From Phlebotomus papatasi (taxonomy: Eukaryota; Arthropoda; Insecta; Diptera; Psychodidae): 64,000 nucleotides of DNA. The notes beneath the pieces were generated by a model. It was not told where the DNA came from, ran no database searches, and saw only the letters and a program-made list of their open reading frames with translations. Each line of letters opens with the position of its first letter. The first letter of the stretch is position 1. The stretch is taken from the NCBI RefSeq assembly GCF_024763615.1, contig NC_077222.1, positions 31,992,001-32,056,000 on the forward strand, in the 5' to 3' direction. The position numbers and the translations under genes were made by a program. Of the stretch, positions 1-11,751 are shown in pieces.

Positions 1-25
1 GCTCATTCATGAAATAACCAACACT

Positions 26-636
26 TAGCTCTTTAGAAATTACAGGGGCCCAATTCGATTTTTCACGATTTTGAGATTTTTATATACGGTTATATAATGA
101 ATTTTTTATTGTCTTGTTAAGTCTCTAAAAAGCCTTGTTAAAAATATTTTTCAAAATGTCACACTTTTTTGCTTATTTGATAATAACAATAAGTTTATTG
201 GTTCATTCCCAGAATACAAAAGTAACATATAGGACTTTACATGTCCTACATGTAGGAAAAAAACACTACCTCTGTCCGAAAAAAGACATACCGACGTTTG
301 GGGACAACTTTGGGATTACGAAATGATTTCTTAGGAAATATTTTGTATTTGTTAATATTCTTAAATGTTCATACATGAAGAATTTTCACAACAATTAACC
401 TTAACTTTAAAAAATCCTTAATTATCAATTATTTTACCCGAAAAGAATAAATTTCATCGGAATAAAAATGTTCCAAAATGTACGATTTTTTGGGAAGGAG
501 GAAATGAATTTTTAATGGTACAAACACGAAGGAAAAAGTTTCGATGTTTATAATAGCATTTTAACAATAAAAAAAGAAATAAATAGTTTTACTTCAAAAA
601 ATCACGTAAGTTGTTCCCTTGCAATTTCCAAAGATC
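26..636. mobile_element. Inverted-repeat element (TTGGAAATTACAAGGGGCC-type ends), diverged copy
   Basis: The left end reads TAGCTCTTTAGAAATTACAG followed by GGGCCCAA. The right end near 605-636 is its diverged reverse complement (TTCCCTTGCAATTTCCAAAG). A cleaner copy of the same family lies at 9,870-10,359. The interior is AT-rich with no convincing coding sequence, and a Stowaway-like fragment sits inside at about 262-385. This looks like a non-autonomous DNA transposon; the family is not identified. Confidence 0.5.
262..385 (+). mobile_element. Fragment of Stowaway-like TIR element
   Basis: The stretch CTACCTCTGTCCGAAAAAAG, then CGTTTGGGGACAACTTTGGG, aligns by eye with the left arm of the large element at 38,353. 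Both go on through TTGTTAATA and a TTCATACATGAA-like segment. Only one arm is seen, so it is a truncated relic nested in the element spanning 26-636. Confidence 0.5.
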
Positions 637-3116
637 GATTCAAACTTATTCCTTTTTTTATGAATTTACCAAAGAATCGGCTTTAAAAATACGTACTACG
701 TATAGTTCCATAAGGTTTTACTATTTTTTTGTGTTTAAATAATTTATTCATATAGGCAAGTGTTTTTTTTTTACAATTAACATAAATATTTACTTCAATG
801 TCCCTCAAGTACTTTTGCTCTATGCAAAATACCTTGTTTTTTTTTCATTTTATGACTCTGTTAAAAGAACAAAAAGAGTGTCTTTCCAGTAATTAGAGCA
901 GAGGAAGGGTTAGTGTTGCTCTTTTAATAAGGGACCAAACGTTAAGAAGTTATAGTAACTCAACATGTCGTGGATTTCTCTCCTAATCCCTTATTACTAT
1001 GGAAGCTTAATCGTCAAGCCAGGATCAAATATTGCATTAAAATAAATATTAATCCTTAAAAAAAGCCAAAGAAAACAGATAATGATATCTAAATGCCTCA
1101 TTCTCCCTTATTTATAAAAGTTTATCCCTTTAGCATAAATTGTTGTGAATTAATATGAATACTTGTTGTGTTTTGTTCCTAAATTGATGAAGAGCTGGAG
1201 CGAAAAAGTATGTTGCGTCCAAAGTGCATAACCAGGCGAAACTTCCACATTATTATTTAATAATAAATTTAAAGAGATAATAGAGTCAACTAGTGGCTTC
1301 CTGTCTTATAATTCCCGTCTGTTGGGTTATTTCTTCATTTTCTTCCTCTGTTTCATCTTAGCGCATCTTTTGACTCTCTGCATCCATTTTAACATATTGT
1401 TCTCTGGATGATTTTCATAAGAATTTATCACTTAATTTTCCGTTTCATAAAAAAAATAAACGTATAAGAGGCTGATGCATCGCACGAAAAATAGATCTTA
1501 AGATTTTGATAAATTACCAAGAGGAATTCTTCTCCAGTGGACATAGAATTTCCATCCTCTTGGGCAAATCTAATCGTGGAAAGAATGCACAAGGAAGTGG
1601 AAGTTCGTTGAACAGTTTTTTTTTAAATTCTATTTTTAAAAAGAAAAGCCGAGTGTGTCTAAAATAATTAAATATTGCTCAGAACATGAGGACAGGCCAC
1701 GGAAAAAAGTCGTGAAAGGCCTCAAACAGTCGCCCAAAAATGGGCGGTTGATCAGTTCTTATGCCGGAAATGATTATTCCTCGGTGATTGACATCCAGCG
1801 GTTTTTTTTTTGGTTCCCTTCTACAGCGATTGTCTTGGGGTGCACGTGCTCCAATCATAATTACCACAACATAGTGTAAATCTTACTGAAGAAGTTGATT
1901 GATTCACGACTTTTCTTGACGAGGTGAAATCAGAGGGAGAAATGTGGAGGAACTTAACACTCTTGATATCGTAGCATCGTAAAGTTATATTTGCGGAGTT
2001 CATTTGAAATGTTCAATAGGAACTATATAAATAAATTTCAATACAGGAAGTGGTTGTTAAATTGATGCACCGAGGAAGAGCGGCTTTCTTGGAAGAATTG
2101 GTCTCTTCCATTGGATATTTCACAGCTATGCTTCGGCACAATCAATCATTTGGACGAGCCTAAACCACAAAGGGTTAATTTATGATTAAAAATTTTCTAA
2201 TCTTACGACCTTCTTTCTGTTTCTTTGATTTCTTTTGATGATGACTCAATCTTTGTTTTGATTATCTCAAGTGGAATAATTTTATGGAAAATTGATTAAA
2301 ATTTCTATCTACTTCGAAGAAATTTCGCATTTGGCTGGACACAGTGGATTATTAATTTGCTTGTTGACTGAAAAACAAATTCAGTGATATCAATTTCTGT
2401 AAGAAGAAAAGATGCCGCATTTGGCGGCTTCTGCTTTTCAAATGACGATAAAAATTCCCCTCTTTGCACCAAATGCATCTCAAGTGAGATGAGACACTAT
2501 CACTGTCTCATTTAGGAATCATTTCTATTCTTTTTTTAATATTTTGTTCTTATGACAAAATAAATACAGAAAAGAGAGAAACAGAAGGAATCCCAAATGG
2601 AATAGAAAAGAAACCTCTGACGGATGAAATGTTGGAATTAACTGAAAGACAATCCAAAAAGTGATTCTATTTGAGAATTTGTTTACTCCCGGCATAAAAT
2701 ATTTTCATTAAAAGGTTTATTGTTATTGAAATCACGTCAATCTAGCTGAAAAGATGGGGGAATACGTATCAGCGTATCGTAATAGCGTTTCAGTAAACAG
2801 ATGACTAAAGCCCAGCCTCATTTCTTTCTAGGCTATCGTAGCAATTTTCATCCCATTTATTTATTTTTAAATATTTAAAATAGACGATTTTTTGTAAATT
2901 CAGAAAATATTTCTTAAGATTTCAGATCGGAATTCTATAAAATAATATAAAAATTCTCAGAAACCTTGCCCTGTATAATGATGCTATTCCAATGAAAAAT
3001 TAACATGTTTTTTAGTACTTTACTGTTCTAAATTTCTTCTGCATTATCGACTTTTCTTTGTCTTGGTTCTTGTATCGACTGTTTTCCCCAGGCTTCGCTG
3101 TGTTCTAAAACCAGCA
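637..3116. other. AT-rich noncoding stretch, no gene recognised
   Basis: I see no exon with usable splice sites or conserved protein motif here. Short frames around 1,655-2,003 are low-complexity and overlap on both strands. This stretch may be intron or 3' flank of the minus-strand gene whose last visible exon is at 7.3 kb. Confidence 0.4.
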
Positions 3117-3341
3117 AAGAGCTGGCACCAAAGCTATGTCTACATTTTTATTCATTTTAAAATATATTAAGAATGATTTTGGAGTAAATAAAGACGATAA
3201 ACTCTCTACAAGGTTCTAAGCAACACTCCTCAAAAAGAAGCAATAAAAAAACAATTTCTATTAAAGATATTACATTTCAAACTTGAGACTTGCAAGTTTG
3301 GCGCTTGCATGCAACTATGCCAAAATTTGGCACACTTACCC
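3117..3341. mobile_element. Partial copy of TAGGGTAAGTGTGCC MITE
   Basis: The stretch starting GGCACCAAAGCTATGTCTAC and ending GGCACACTTACCCTA matches the right half of the complete element at 4,727-5,162, including the shared CTTGCATGCAACTATGCC near the end. The left terminus is missing. Confidence 0.6.
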
Positions 3342-3429
3342 TACGGTATTTTCGTGTATTTTTAGAGGAAACTGGGGTTTAATGTATGCAATTTATCATT
3401 AAAAACATTTACGGAACTAAATAAAATAA

Positions 3430-3519
3430 TTGTAGGGCCCAACTTCCTTTAGAAATATACGGAGAAATCGTATTTCAATGTAGCCCCAAAGCTTAAAATA
3501 GCCCCGCCTCCCCCTACGG
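3430..3519. mobile_element. Right-end fragment of a TAGGG-type element
   Basis: The text around TAGCCCC...TAGCCCCGCCTCCCCCTA closely resembles the right end of the larger element at 23,339-24,413. Both also share an upstream TTTAGAAATATACG-like stretch. Only this end is present. Confidence 0.4.
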
Positions 3520-4232
3520 ATAGCTCACATTTATGAGTATTTCATGGTCTAATGGAACTTTATTAAATAAAAATGTCTGCATTTTAAAAATCTTTTATAA
3601 ATAAAAATTATTGCTAAAAATTAGTAACAAAAATAAATATACACAAGAACCAAGTAAAAATTATTACAAATGTCAATAGAATATAAGTCTAAATTGTAAA
3701 TCTTAACTTTTTTATTTTTGATATTAGGCACTCATGCATATCAAAAAAATCTAATGCTTTTAGATAAATAATTTTGTCGTATACGATCAATCAGGTACTA
3801 ATCAAAAATCAAAATACGTTACTAATCTATCATAAAAAAATTGTTTTTTTTAATTAGGTTTTGAATATGTATAAAAAAGAATATAAAAAGTTGATCCAGT
3901 TTCCTAAGAAAAAGATGTTTAGGATGTAACAGATATTTTAGGCATTATAGTTCGATCATTAGTTACCAAATTTGTAATAGAAGTAATGTAAAACAGGGCA
4001 ATAGGGGAGGTAGGGTAATTTAGCGAATGACACCCTCATCCCGCATAAGAAAAAATAATACCGCATGTCTTAAAATTGCCTTCCGGGAAAGCCTAGTTCC
4101 TCTTTGGAATGTTGTACTAGCATTTAATAAAAAGTAAAGTGTAATAATAAGAAGGGAAGTGGGGCACCTTTGAATTGGATCACCTTTAAAATTTGGCCTT
4201 TTTCTCATATTTTCAGATGGAAATGGATCATA

Positions 4233-4439
4233 GGGTGGAGTCTCCACTTATAGATGTTATACACTTATGGACAGCATGCAAAAATCTTAAGTTCTTACTT
4301 TTCGAAAAGACATAAATAATTAGTTTGTGAAGTGATTTACAATTTTTTTTTGAATATTCGAAATTTATTTCATGTAACAACTTAAGATTTTTGCACACTG
4401 TTCATAAGTGTATAACATCCATAAGTATAGACTCCACCG
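4233..4439. mobile_element. Hairpin MITE, GGGTGGAGTCTACAC family, copy 1
   Basis: The two arms are reverse complements: GGGTGGAGTCTCCACTTATA on the left and a right end whose complement reads CGGTGGAGTCTATACTTATG. TA flanks both sides (4,231-4,232 and 4,440-4,441), as expected for a Tc1/mariner-type target. The length is about 207 bp. A second copy is at 23,050-23,264. No coding capacity. Confidence 0.8.
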
Positions 4440-4726
4440 TATCATGATATGATTTAGCTCCACAAATGAATTTGGAAGCTGCAATATGATAAGACTCATA
4501 ACACTATGACATTATGGTTTAAAAATAAAAGAAAAAAACTCTGTTTTAAAGGTTCCCTTATTGCTTTTTATCATTTATTTGCCTATGTTTTTTTTAATCT
4601 TTTCGATCATTTACTGCACAAGCCTAATAATTGCGAAAATTATCTAACAAAATTTCTTATTTTTAAATATACAAAAAAAAACAACGAACCCTTTGACTAA
4701 GCAAAACCGACCATTTTAAAGATTTA

Positions 4727-5162
4727 GGGTAAGTGTGCCAAATTCCGGCTAGCTTGCAATTCCGGCCATATTTTTTGTTCCTCGAATTTTCATGAATTTT
4801 TGGTTTTTAAATACTCTAGACCTCTAGAGATTATACAGTGCAAAAGAATAACAAAAAATACAGATTCCACGAACAAGATGATGAAAAAAGACATTTGAAG
4901 AATTCCCGATGGGCAAAGAACTATGAGAATGAAGGTGGCCGAAATAAGGCACCAAAGCTATGTCAACATTTTTATTTATATTAAAATGTATTAAGAATTA
5001 TTTTAGAGTAAATAAAGACAATAAACTGTCTACAAGATTCCAAGCAACGCTCCTTAAAAAGAAGTAATAAAAATTTATCAATTTTGTATTAATAATATTG
5101 CAGTTAAAACTTGAGACCTTGGCGCTTGCATGCAACTATGCCGAAATTTGGCACACTCACCC
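4727..5162. mobile_element. MITE with GGGTAAGTGTGCCAAATT ends, complete copy
   Basis: The left end is GGGTAAGTGTGCCAAATTCC and the right end is its complement (GGAAATTTGGCACACTCACCC-like), flanked by TA on both sides. The length is about 436 bp, noncoding. The partial copy at 3,117-3,341 shares its right half. Confidence 0.75.
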
Positions 5163-7133
5163 TATACTGTGAGAATTTAATAGGCACATTATCTGTCTCG
5201 TAAAAAATAAGGAATATTTTAACGAAACCTTCGATGTATTATCACGAAACAGATTGAGAACATAATGGAATAGAATCTTTCGATTGTTTTGCTCTTGAGA
5301 ACGTTTTCAATATAACAGCGATGGTCATATATTATGATGAACATGAAATTTAATTCATATTCTATTTCTTTTTACAATTATTTTGAAAAAAATTTAAAAG
5401 TTTGATTAAAATATACCTTACGATAAATTATAATCATGTGGCATAGAATTGTTGGTTCATTGCATTTTGTAGAGGATACAAAATACGATAATCTAGTCTA
5501 TACAAAAATAATTTGGTAATTTAATCTAAATTGAACCACATGATAAATGGAAATCGTTTATGAACTTATGCAATCACCATTCCCTCAATTTTCTGACAAT
5601 ACACTCCTCGCCATCCTCTGGTCTCGCAAAGTCCGTGGATTTTTTTACTGTATATTTTTTTTTAATTCAAAAAATAGAAATATTAATCATTGATTTTTAT
5701 AGTCTGTAATAATTTAATTCTTTTGTGCCATTTTGACATTCAATGAACCAAAAAAAATCTCTTCTAAACGAAGAACCATATCAGAAACTTTGTATTCAGA
5801 AAATGGCAAATTCTCGACACGTGAATTTATTCATTTGATCAAAATGAATGGATTAAATTCATAAAGCTACTGACATAAATTTTATCCATTGAATGCTGAA
5901 CAAGTCCAAATTTCAATGGGATGCATTTTGCGCCTTCGTCCAACGAAAAATCCATAGAGAGTGTTTGGTGAATACAAAATTATATTTTATTCTGACACTT
6001 TTTCTTCTTTTTTTCTCTTCTAATTTATGATGTTTCTAATTTAAGTTTTGTACAACTGTGAGGGTGATACTGTGCCCCTTTTCCGTTTTCGTCTTCCTCT
6101 GAACAGAGTCTTTGGTTATTTTTTTTTCTCAAAAGTTGCTCAAAATTATTCCAGCAAAAACACACGATTACCATTTGCACATCTGGATCCCTCCTCAATT
6201 TGCACCATTCTTGAGCCATTTAAGTGCCTTGAAATTCAGTAAAAGATATGCAATGTGCTTCATTCTTGACAATTTTAATGCCTATTGGTGCGCCTGTCGG
6301 GGTATATTTTTAGAAAAAATTCCCTTTCCAAAAAAAAGAGCCGAATAAACTTCTCAATGATGGAAGATGCATACACTTTCCACTTTCATTCACATTAATT
6401 CCACTCACTTCAATTGCACGTTGATTCATGTGAGAAGATGTAAAAGAAGGCAACTTTCTTGGTGTATTCCCTTCTGAATTTCCTCAAGAGGAATCACATT
6501 TTTAGCTCTTCGAATGCACATCACAGAAATAAAATACAAGGATTAATTAATTCCTAAGTAAGAGACACTTGAGATTTTTCATTAACATTTCCTAAGAGGG
6601 AAAGAGTCAATTTGATAAAGAGATCTTTCTTGCATTTCACTTATTCACCAAATTCACGTCAAGTAATGGTTCTTTTCCAAATCACACTTAAATTGATTGA
6701 TTTAAATTGGTATTTGGGAAGATTTTATTGAATAAACCTTCAAAATGATGGGTCTGTAAAGGATTTGTAAAAAGAAAATTATTCATAATTATGAAAGACA
6801 GTTAAAATCATTTGAATTCAAATTTGAATCCTTAAAAAAATTCTTTTGTCCTATATGAGTCCCTTAAGGCAATTAATAAGAAAAACTAAAGAATAAAGAC
6901 CTCACAAAAATTAAAATAAATCACTCATTGAGCAAAAAACGTAATAAATGTTTTATAAATAAAGGAATAGTCATTCAGCGTACCACAAATATTCCGAATT
7001 GCAATTGAAACTAATCTGTTGGCACACGAAGCACTATTCACAGCAAAAGAAAACAAACAATCGGTAAGACGTCCACAGCGGATTTGTTAATTCTGCCCGA
7101 GAGTCAAAAGTGAATTGAAGATTGGGTGACAAA
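5163..7133. other. AT-rich noncoding stretch, no gene recognised
   Basis: Short overlapping frames at about 6,025-6,350 occur on both strands and carry no recognised motif. No paired splice sites frame a plausible exon. It may be the 3' part or an intron of the minus-strand gene ending at or beyond 7.1-7.4 kb. Confidence 0.4.
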
Positions 7134-7252
7134 TTAATATTTTATGAGCGTGTTGAGGGAATCTTTTTTTCTTCTTCTCTGGCTAATCCCAGTGTCTATG
7201 GGATAGCAACACCTTCCTCGATTTGTGTCTTGCACCTCAATGTTTTGTCTAC

Positions 7253-7378
7253 CTGGTGGACGCCGAGGGAGTCTCGATGGAGGTGTCTTGAAGTCAAGAG
7301 AAGCTGACAAGTGTTTTTGTTCCTTTGGACACAAGGGTGTGTGATTTTCAATTGTTTGTGGTTTTGGAGGGGGCTTAG
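7253..7378 (-). CDS. Unrecognised Ser/Pro-rich protein, most 3' visible exon
   Basis: The acceptor is TTCAG before the exon, and the first two bases complete an Ala codon with the G left by the 11.5 kb exon. The reading is then AKPPPKPQTIENHTP..., with PPPKP and RLPRRPP, both SH3-ligand-like proline motifs. A donor CAG/GTAGAC falls at 7,252. If it is used, the gene continues below 7.2 kb. If it is not, the frame runs on to a stop at 7,134-7,136 and ends in a basic tail (SQRRRKKDSLNTLIKY). I cannot decide between the two. Product function unknown; probably a disordered segment of a cytoplasmic scaffold or signalling protein (inference). Confidence 0.6.
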
Positions 7379-7768
7379 CTGAAGAGTGATAAATGCAATT
7401 ATAAGCTTGAATTAGCTTATATGTCTTGTGATTCTCTTACTAGAAATTATATTTGTAAACCAACGTTAAATGAAGTAGCAATCATCTAAAACCACTTGGC
7501 AAATTTTAAAACACGACCTCGTTTTGGAACGTTCTTAATTGGGTTTTTAGTCTATTGAAGGAATAGTACAATTTTTTCTTAATGTGCTAAAGAGCATAGA
7601 ACAACTAAGGAAAATCATGTAACTTTTTTCAGAAGACCCTTTTTAGAAAACAATTATAACTGATTGATAACAGTTTGGAACATTTATTAATGATAATTTA
7701 TTTATTTCTGGCCAACATTAAAAACATGTCCAAAAAATCCATAGGAGTAGGGTACAATTGGGTAAATA

Positions 7769-8023
7769 CACTGAGAAAAAAACGTGGGTGCTACTAACTT
7801 TTTTTCCTCATAACTTTAACACTTTTTAGGTGTAAAAATATATCAATATTTTTTAATGCTAATTTTAGACCTTTTCAAGGGTAAAAAATAATATGAAAAA
7901 GTGTAACTTTAACCCCTAATACACTGAGAAAGCATAATATTTACACCGATTTCGGATCAATACTGCAGGGTAAAATTAACATTTCCGGAATGTTATTTTA
8001 ACTTTTTCGGATTTTTCTCAGTG
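7769..8023. mobile_element. MITE, CACTGAGAAAAA-ended family, copy 1
   Basis: The left end CACTGAGAAAAAAACG and the right end TTTTTCTCAGTG are reverse complements, with TA flanking each side. The terminal motif occurs again inside (about 7,921, ACACTGAGAAAGC). A close relative at 47,480-48,065 shares the internal stretch CTTTTTTTCCTCATAACTTT. Noncoding. Confidence 0.75.
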
Positions 8024-8344
8024 TAGGAATTGAACCTAAATTGGAACTTTTAAGATCTTTCTCTAGTGCAAGGCTTGTACTTCTTTGTATTATTTTCTTA
8101 GGACAGAATGTCCATCCGGTGAGCGGCAGTGTTATTGAGTGCAATCCAAATGAAACGTCAGGATATTCTGTCGTAAAAAAATAATATTATCATCCACCGT
8201 CGGTCCATTGTTCTGTATCTGTATTTCTTCGGAATCGTCTATTTCTCTTTAGCCATCTGCAACTGTAAGGAAATCTCAAAATTCCAATTCAGATCCTATT
8301 CCAAATTACCCGATTGTACTCTATGCTTACAGATCTAAGATAAT

Positions 8345-8573
8345 TTACACGGAGGCATCCAAAATCCCGAATGGCAAAATCCCGAGTGTTCAAAATTCTG
8401 AAAGGAATGAAATTATATGGAGGATAATGTATAAAATAATTTACCAAGCCACAGAAAATTTCCCTTTGCCTCCAGCAAGCGCGGATGTAATCGAGGGAGT
8501 TGCTGACACTTTCAAGAATTCGGCAAGTTTGGCGTTCGGAATTTTGGCTTTCGGGATTTTGACCGGGACCCAA
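8345..8573. repeat. Minisatellite-armed foldback, copy 1
   Basis: The left part repeats units of the form AAAATCCCGAATGGC. The right part repeats the complement (TTTGGCTTTCGGGATTTTG) and ends GACCGGGACCC. The two halves point toward each other across a unique middle. Related copies are at 9,125, 27,335 and 62,787. Confidence 0.65.
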
Positions 8574-9124
8574 TTTACAATATGTAGTACATGTACATCT
8601 GCTTTGGAACTCGGGATTATAGTGCACAGTGCATCCTGTCTAAACGTACATTCTTCATAATTTTGAAAAAAAAGTCTCTTGAAAATATGTCAACGGATTT
8701 ACGATTGCGATAGTGCTTTAGAATGGAATCAACAATATCTATAAGGTACTAAAAGCGAAAAAAATTCTTATTTGATTAATCAAATAAGGAACTACAGGTG
8801 TTAGGTATCTGAATGTAGGTGTACGAAACCTTAAATAAAAAAATGTATTTATAAAAATCTTTAGGAAATTTTCTATATTTCAAAATTTCTTTTTTAAAGC
8901 TTTTGAACATTTGGACATAGTTCATAGTGTGTTCTTGTGAATTCTATCATCAATAATTTAATTTCAAGTTTATTTCTTTATATCTGCATATTCGCATATT
9001 CTCAGTTCTCTAATTACAGACCAAACCTATAAATCGATCTTATTTTTAAATATAGAAGTTTGCTCATTTCGAAGATTTTGAACACGCGAGTACAATCGTT
9101 GAAATAACTATTACACTTTGAAGA

Positions 9125-9236
9125 ATTCGGGATTTTGGCTATTAGGATTTAGGCCTTGTTGGCCTTTTCGGGTTTTTGACTTTCTGGATTTCGGCTTTCG
9201 GGATTTTGGCTTTCGGGATTTTGACCGGGACCCATT
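9125..9236. repeat. Minisatellite (GGGATTTTGGCTTTC) half-element
   Basis: About seven degenerate units of GGGATTTTGGCTTTC in one orientation end in GACCGGGACCC, the same terminus as at 8,573. The opposite-facing half is absent. The translated repeat (KSRKPKSRKPK) is a by-product, not a protein. Confidence 0.65.
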
Positions 9237-9417
9237 TTTAGCACCTATTTTACACCGAGTATAGCAAGATCGTATAAATGATCGTTCCTTATAATACAAA
9301 AATTATACATGCCTGGTAGAAATTTCACTTAAGGACGAGTTTAGTACTAGAAAATAGGAAATTGTGGAATGTATGCATTCGCTTTAGAATTTTACTATCT
9401 TTTGTGTGTTATAGGAA

Positions 9418-9577
9418 CACTAGTAAAAATAAAAGGATCAAATTGATTCAAATTTTATCCTTTTGAAAGGATGGATCAAATTTTGAACTCTGAATGCACA
9501 TTTATCATAACAGAACATGTTTAATTTGATCCATCCTTTGCAAAAGGCTCAATTTGATCCTTTTATTTTTACCAGTG
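9418..9577. mobile_element. MITE, CACTGGTAAAAATAAAAGG family, short copy
   Basis: The left end is CACTAGTAAAAATAAAAGGA and the right end's complement is CACTGGTAAAAATAAAAGGA. The length is 160 bp, a shortened version of the 22,351-22,687 copy. The TA flank is degraded here. Confidence 0.75.
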
Positions 9578-9869
9578 AAACAATTGCCTGAAGCGCTAAT
9601 TTTACTAACAGATTTGTAGAATTCAAAATCTAGATTGTAAATTTTACAGTCCTGATATAAATTTTCATTTATTTCTCCTAGACTTCTACTTGAATTAATT
9701 CATAACTTTGATGGATTGAAATTTGATTTTTTTAAAGCCCTTTAAGTTTTTAATTAATCGAATAGAATATTATTGAGAAAGGGATGTCTCAGTTTTTTAT
9801 TTAATAATAATAATAAATAAATAAATGAATTTAATGTCAATATGGCGGTTGTATAATTAAAATTACAAA

Positions 9870-10359
9870 TCACTCCTTGGAAATTACAAGGGGCCAACTC
9901 TATCTGAGCCATTTTTCATGAGACGGCATGAAAGAGTCAACTTTGTATAAATAGTTATCTCAATTAAGTATATTAATAAAAATAATTTAATTCTTTTCTA
10001 TTTGTATGAGCATTATTATAAACATCGAAACATACATATTTTTACCTTTCAAAATATGTTTTTTTATGAGTTAGCTCTTTGTCATTCTAAATGATGCGCA
10101 AATTTTTATGAAATGAGAATGACACGGGATCAACTTGCTTGAGTTAGTCCCTTGTTTCACAAAAATTTGAACGATAAATCTATTTTGTGCCCCTTGACTT
10201 CAAACAAAACCGCGCAAGCAATCATAAAGAGTAAAATTTTGAAAAACTTTTCTAATTGACTCATATCATCTGAAATTTTATTAAATTCTCTGTCTGAGTG
10301 CATTAAAACCTCAAAATCGCCAAAAAGTGAGTTGGCCCCTTGTAATTTCCAAGGAGCGA
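9870..10359. mobile_element. Inverted-repeat element, CTCCTTGGAAATTACAAGGG ends
   Basis: The left CTCCTTGGAAATTACAAGGG and the right CCCCTTGTAATTTCCAAGGA are nearly perfect inverted repeats about 30 bp long (GGCCAACTC follows in both arms). The length is about 490 bp, AT-rich and noncoding. A diverged relative is at 26-636. Confidence 0.75.
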
Positions 10360-11539
10360 AATTATATCATCAATACGTATTACCAATTAATCATATACTA
10401 TGCACCATTTTCCTTTAATCAGACATTTTCAGGTATTTTAAATAATTAGGCAAGGTTCGATGTATTCAGGAATAGTGCCTTGTCGATTAAATCTGTCCTG
10501 TATTAAATTTTCTTGTATCGAAAATTATGTTAAATTCTAGAAAATATTTTAATATTTCGACCAGCTAAACCGATTTTGCATGATTATTCGGAATAAGGGT
10601 TGATATACAAACTTGTGCCCTATGAATATCTGCCACGATATGAGGTAAATAGAAAATGGTTTACTAAAAGTAGAGGCTTTACAATAGCAGTGACTATATA
10701 AAAGAACCTCAGAAAAAAATTGTAAGGAGACTCAATATGATAATTACATTAGACAAACAACCATCTTAGGCACAATAAGTATATTACCAAGTTAGAAAAA
10801 AAGAGGAAATGTTGTGTGATGTGCATCATGAGTCCATTCTATCTCTCTTCAACAGTCTTTTAACTCTTTCCACCTTTTCGATCAGCAAGTGGGAAAGGTG
10901 AAAGAGTACACAGAAAGTCCAAGAGGAAGGAAAGGAAATAAACATTCAAATCCAATAGTGTACGTGCCATAATTATTTATTGTGGACAAATTTTCAGGAG
11001 GGACTGAAAATTTCGCCCCTTCTTTCAACACTTTCAGTCAATTATGCCCGGAAAGAGTGTCTCTCCCAGAGGTCACAATTAATTTAATCGAACCCGGAGA
11101 AACAATAATTACCATTACTCAATACAAAAGTTGTTGATTTGCTGCAAAAGGATGTCAATACCCACACCAAAAGTTTCCCAATTGCATTGAAATTCCGTGG
11201 GCGTAGAACAATTGGCGCCAAATCATTAGATTGTGTCTTTAAAAGTATTACATGAAAATTGAGTATTTAATCATTAAATTTTCTACGCCACACAAAATAT
11301 TGATAAATGCTGACTATATCAACTTCTCTCTCTCCCTGGAAGTTTATTGCGCAAATTTTTATCGCAAGCAGAAACTTTGAGTCTTTGTCAAGAAGGAAAC
11401 ACTTAAAGACGTCCCATTATCATCAATTTGCTTCTTGAATTCACAGCATCTTGTTATGGAATTAAATTGTTACAAATGATAAGGCATTTGTGGTAACGAA
11501 GGCAATAACATGCATTTAAAGATATAATCACAGACTTAC

Positions 11540-11615
11540 CCTTTCGCAAGGTGGAACGTTCTGAAGGGCTCTGGTTACTGGATGTAGGTGGTTTTGGAGC
11601 TGGCATTTTTGGAAC
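11540..11615 (-). CDS. Unrecognised Ser/Pro-rich protein, internal exon
   Basis: This is a 76-nt exon between a TTTTTTAG acceptor and a strong GTAAGT donor. It reads VPKMPAPKPPTSSNQS then PSERSTLRK plus one base. It starts in phase 0, matching the phase-0 end of the 14.5 kb exon, and leaves one base that joins the 7.3 kb exon in frame. The proline-rich PAPKPP stretch is a typical SH3-ligand composition. The phase match on both sides and the good splice signals are the evidence; the function is not known. Confidence 0.75.
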
Positions 11616-11751
11616 CTAAAAAATCAAGAATTCATAGCTAATAAACTTTATCTCGGAAAGTAATTAATAAAAAATCGCAAATGAAGAACACGATTTACAT
11701 TCGTTAATAAAAAACTAAAATTGATCGACCAAATTAAATTTGGTCAATAAT

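Larger units (their letters stand above)
7379..11539 (-). other. Intron of the unrecognised minus-strand gene
   Basis: It is bounded by the GTAAGT donor next to the 11.5 kb exon and the TTCAG acceptor of the 7.3 kb exon. It contains several repeats listed separately (7,769-8,023; 8,345-8,573; 9,125-9,236; 9,418-9,577; 9,870-10,359). Outside these I see no gene. Confidence 0.6.

Noticed and set aside
7122..7307. Plus-strand 61-residue frame
   Set aside because: It is antisense to the candidate 7.3 kb exon, whose minus-strand reading chains in phase with upstream exons.
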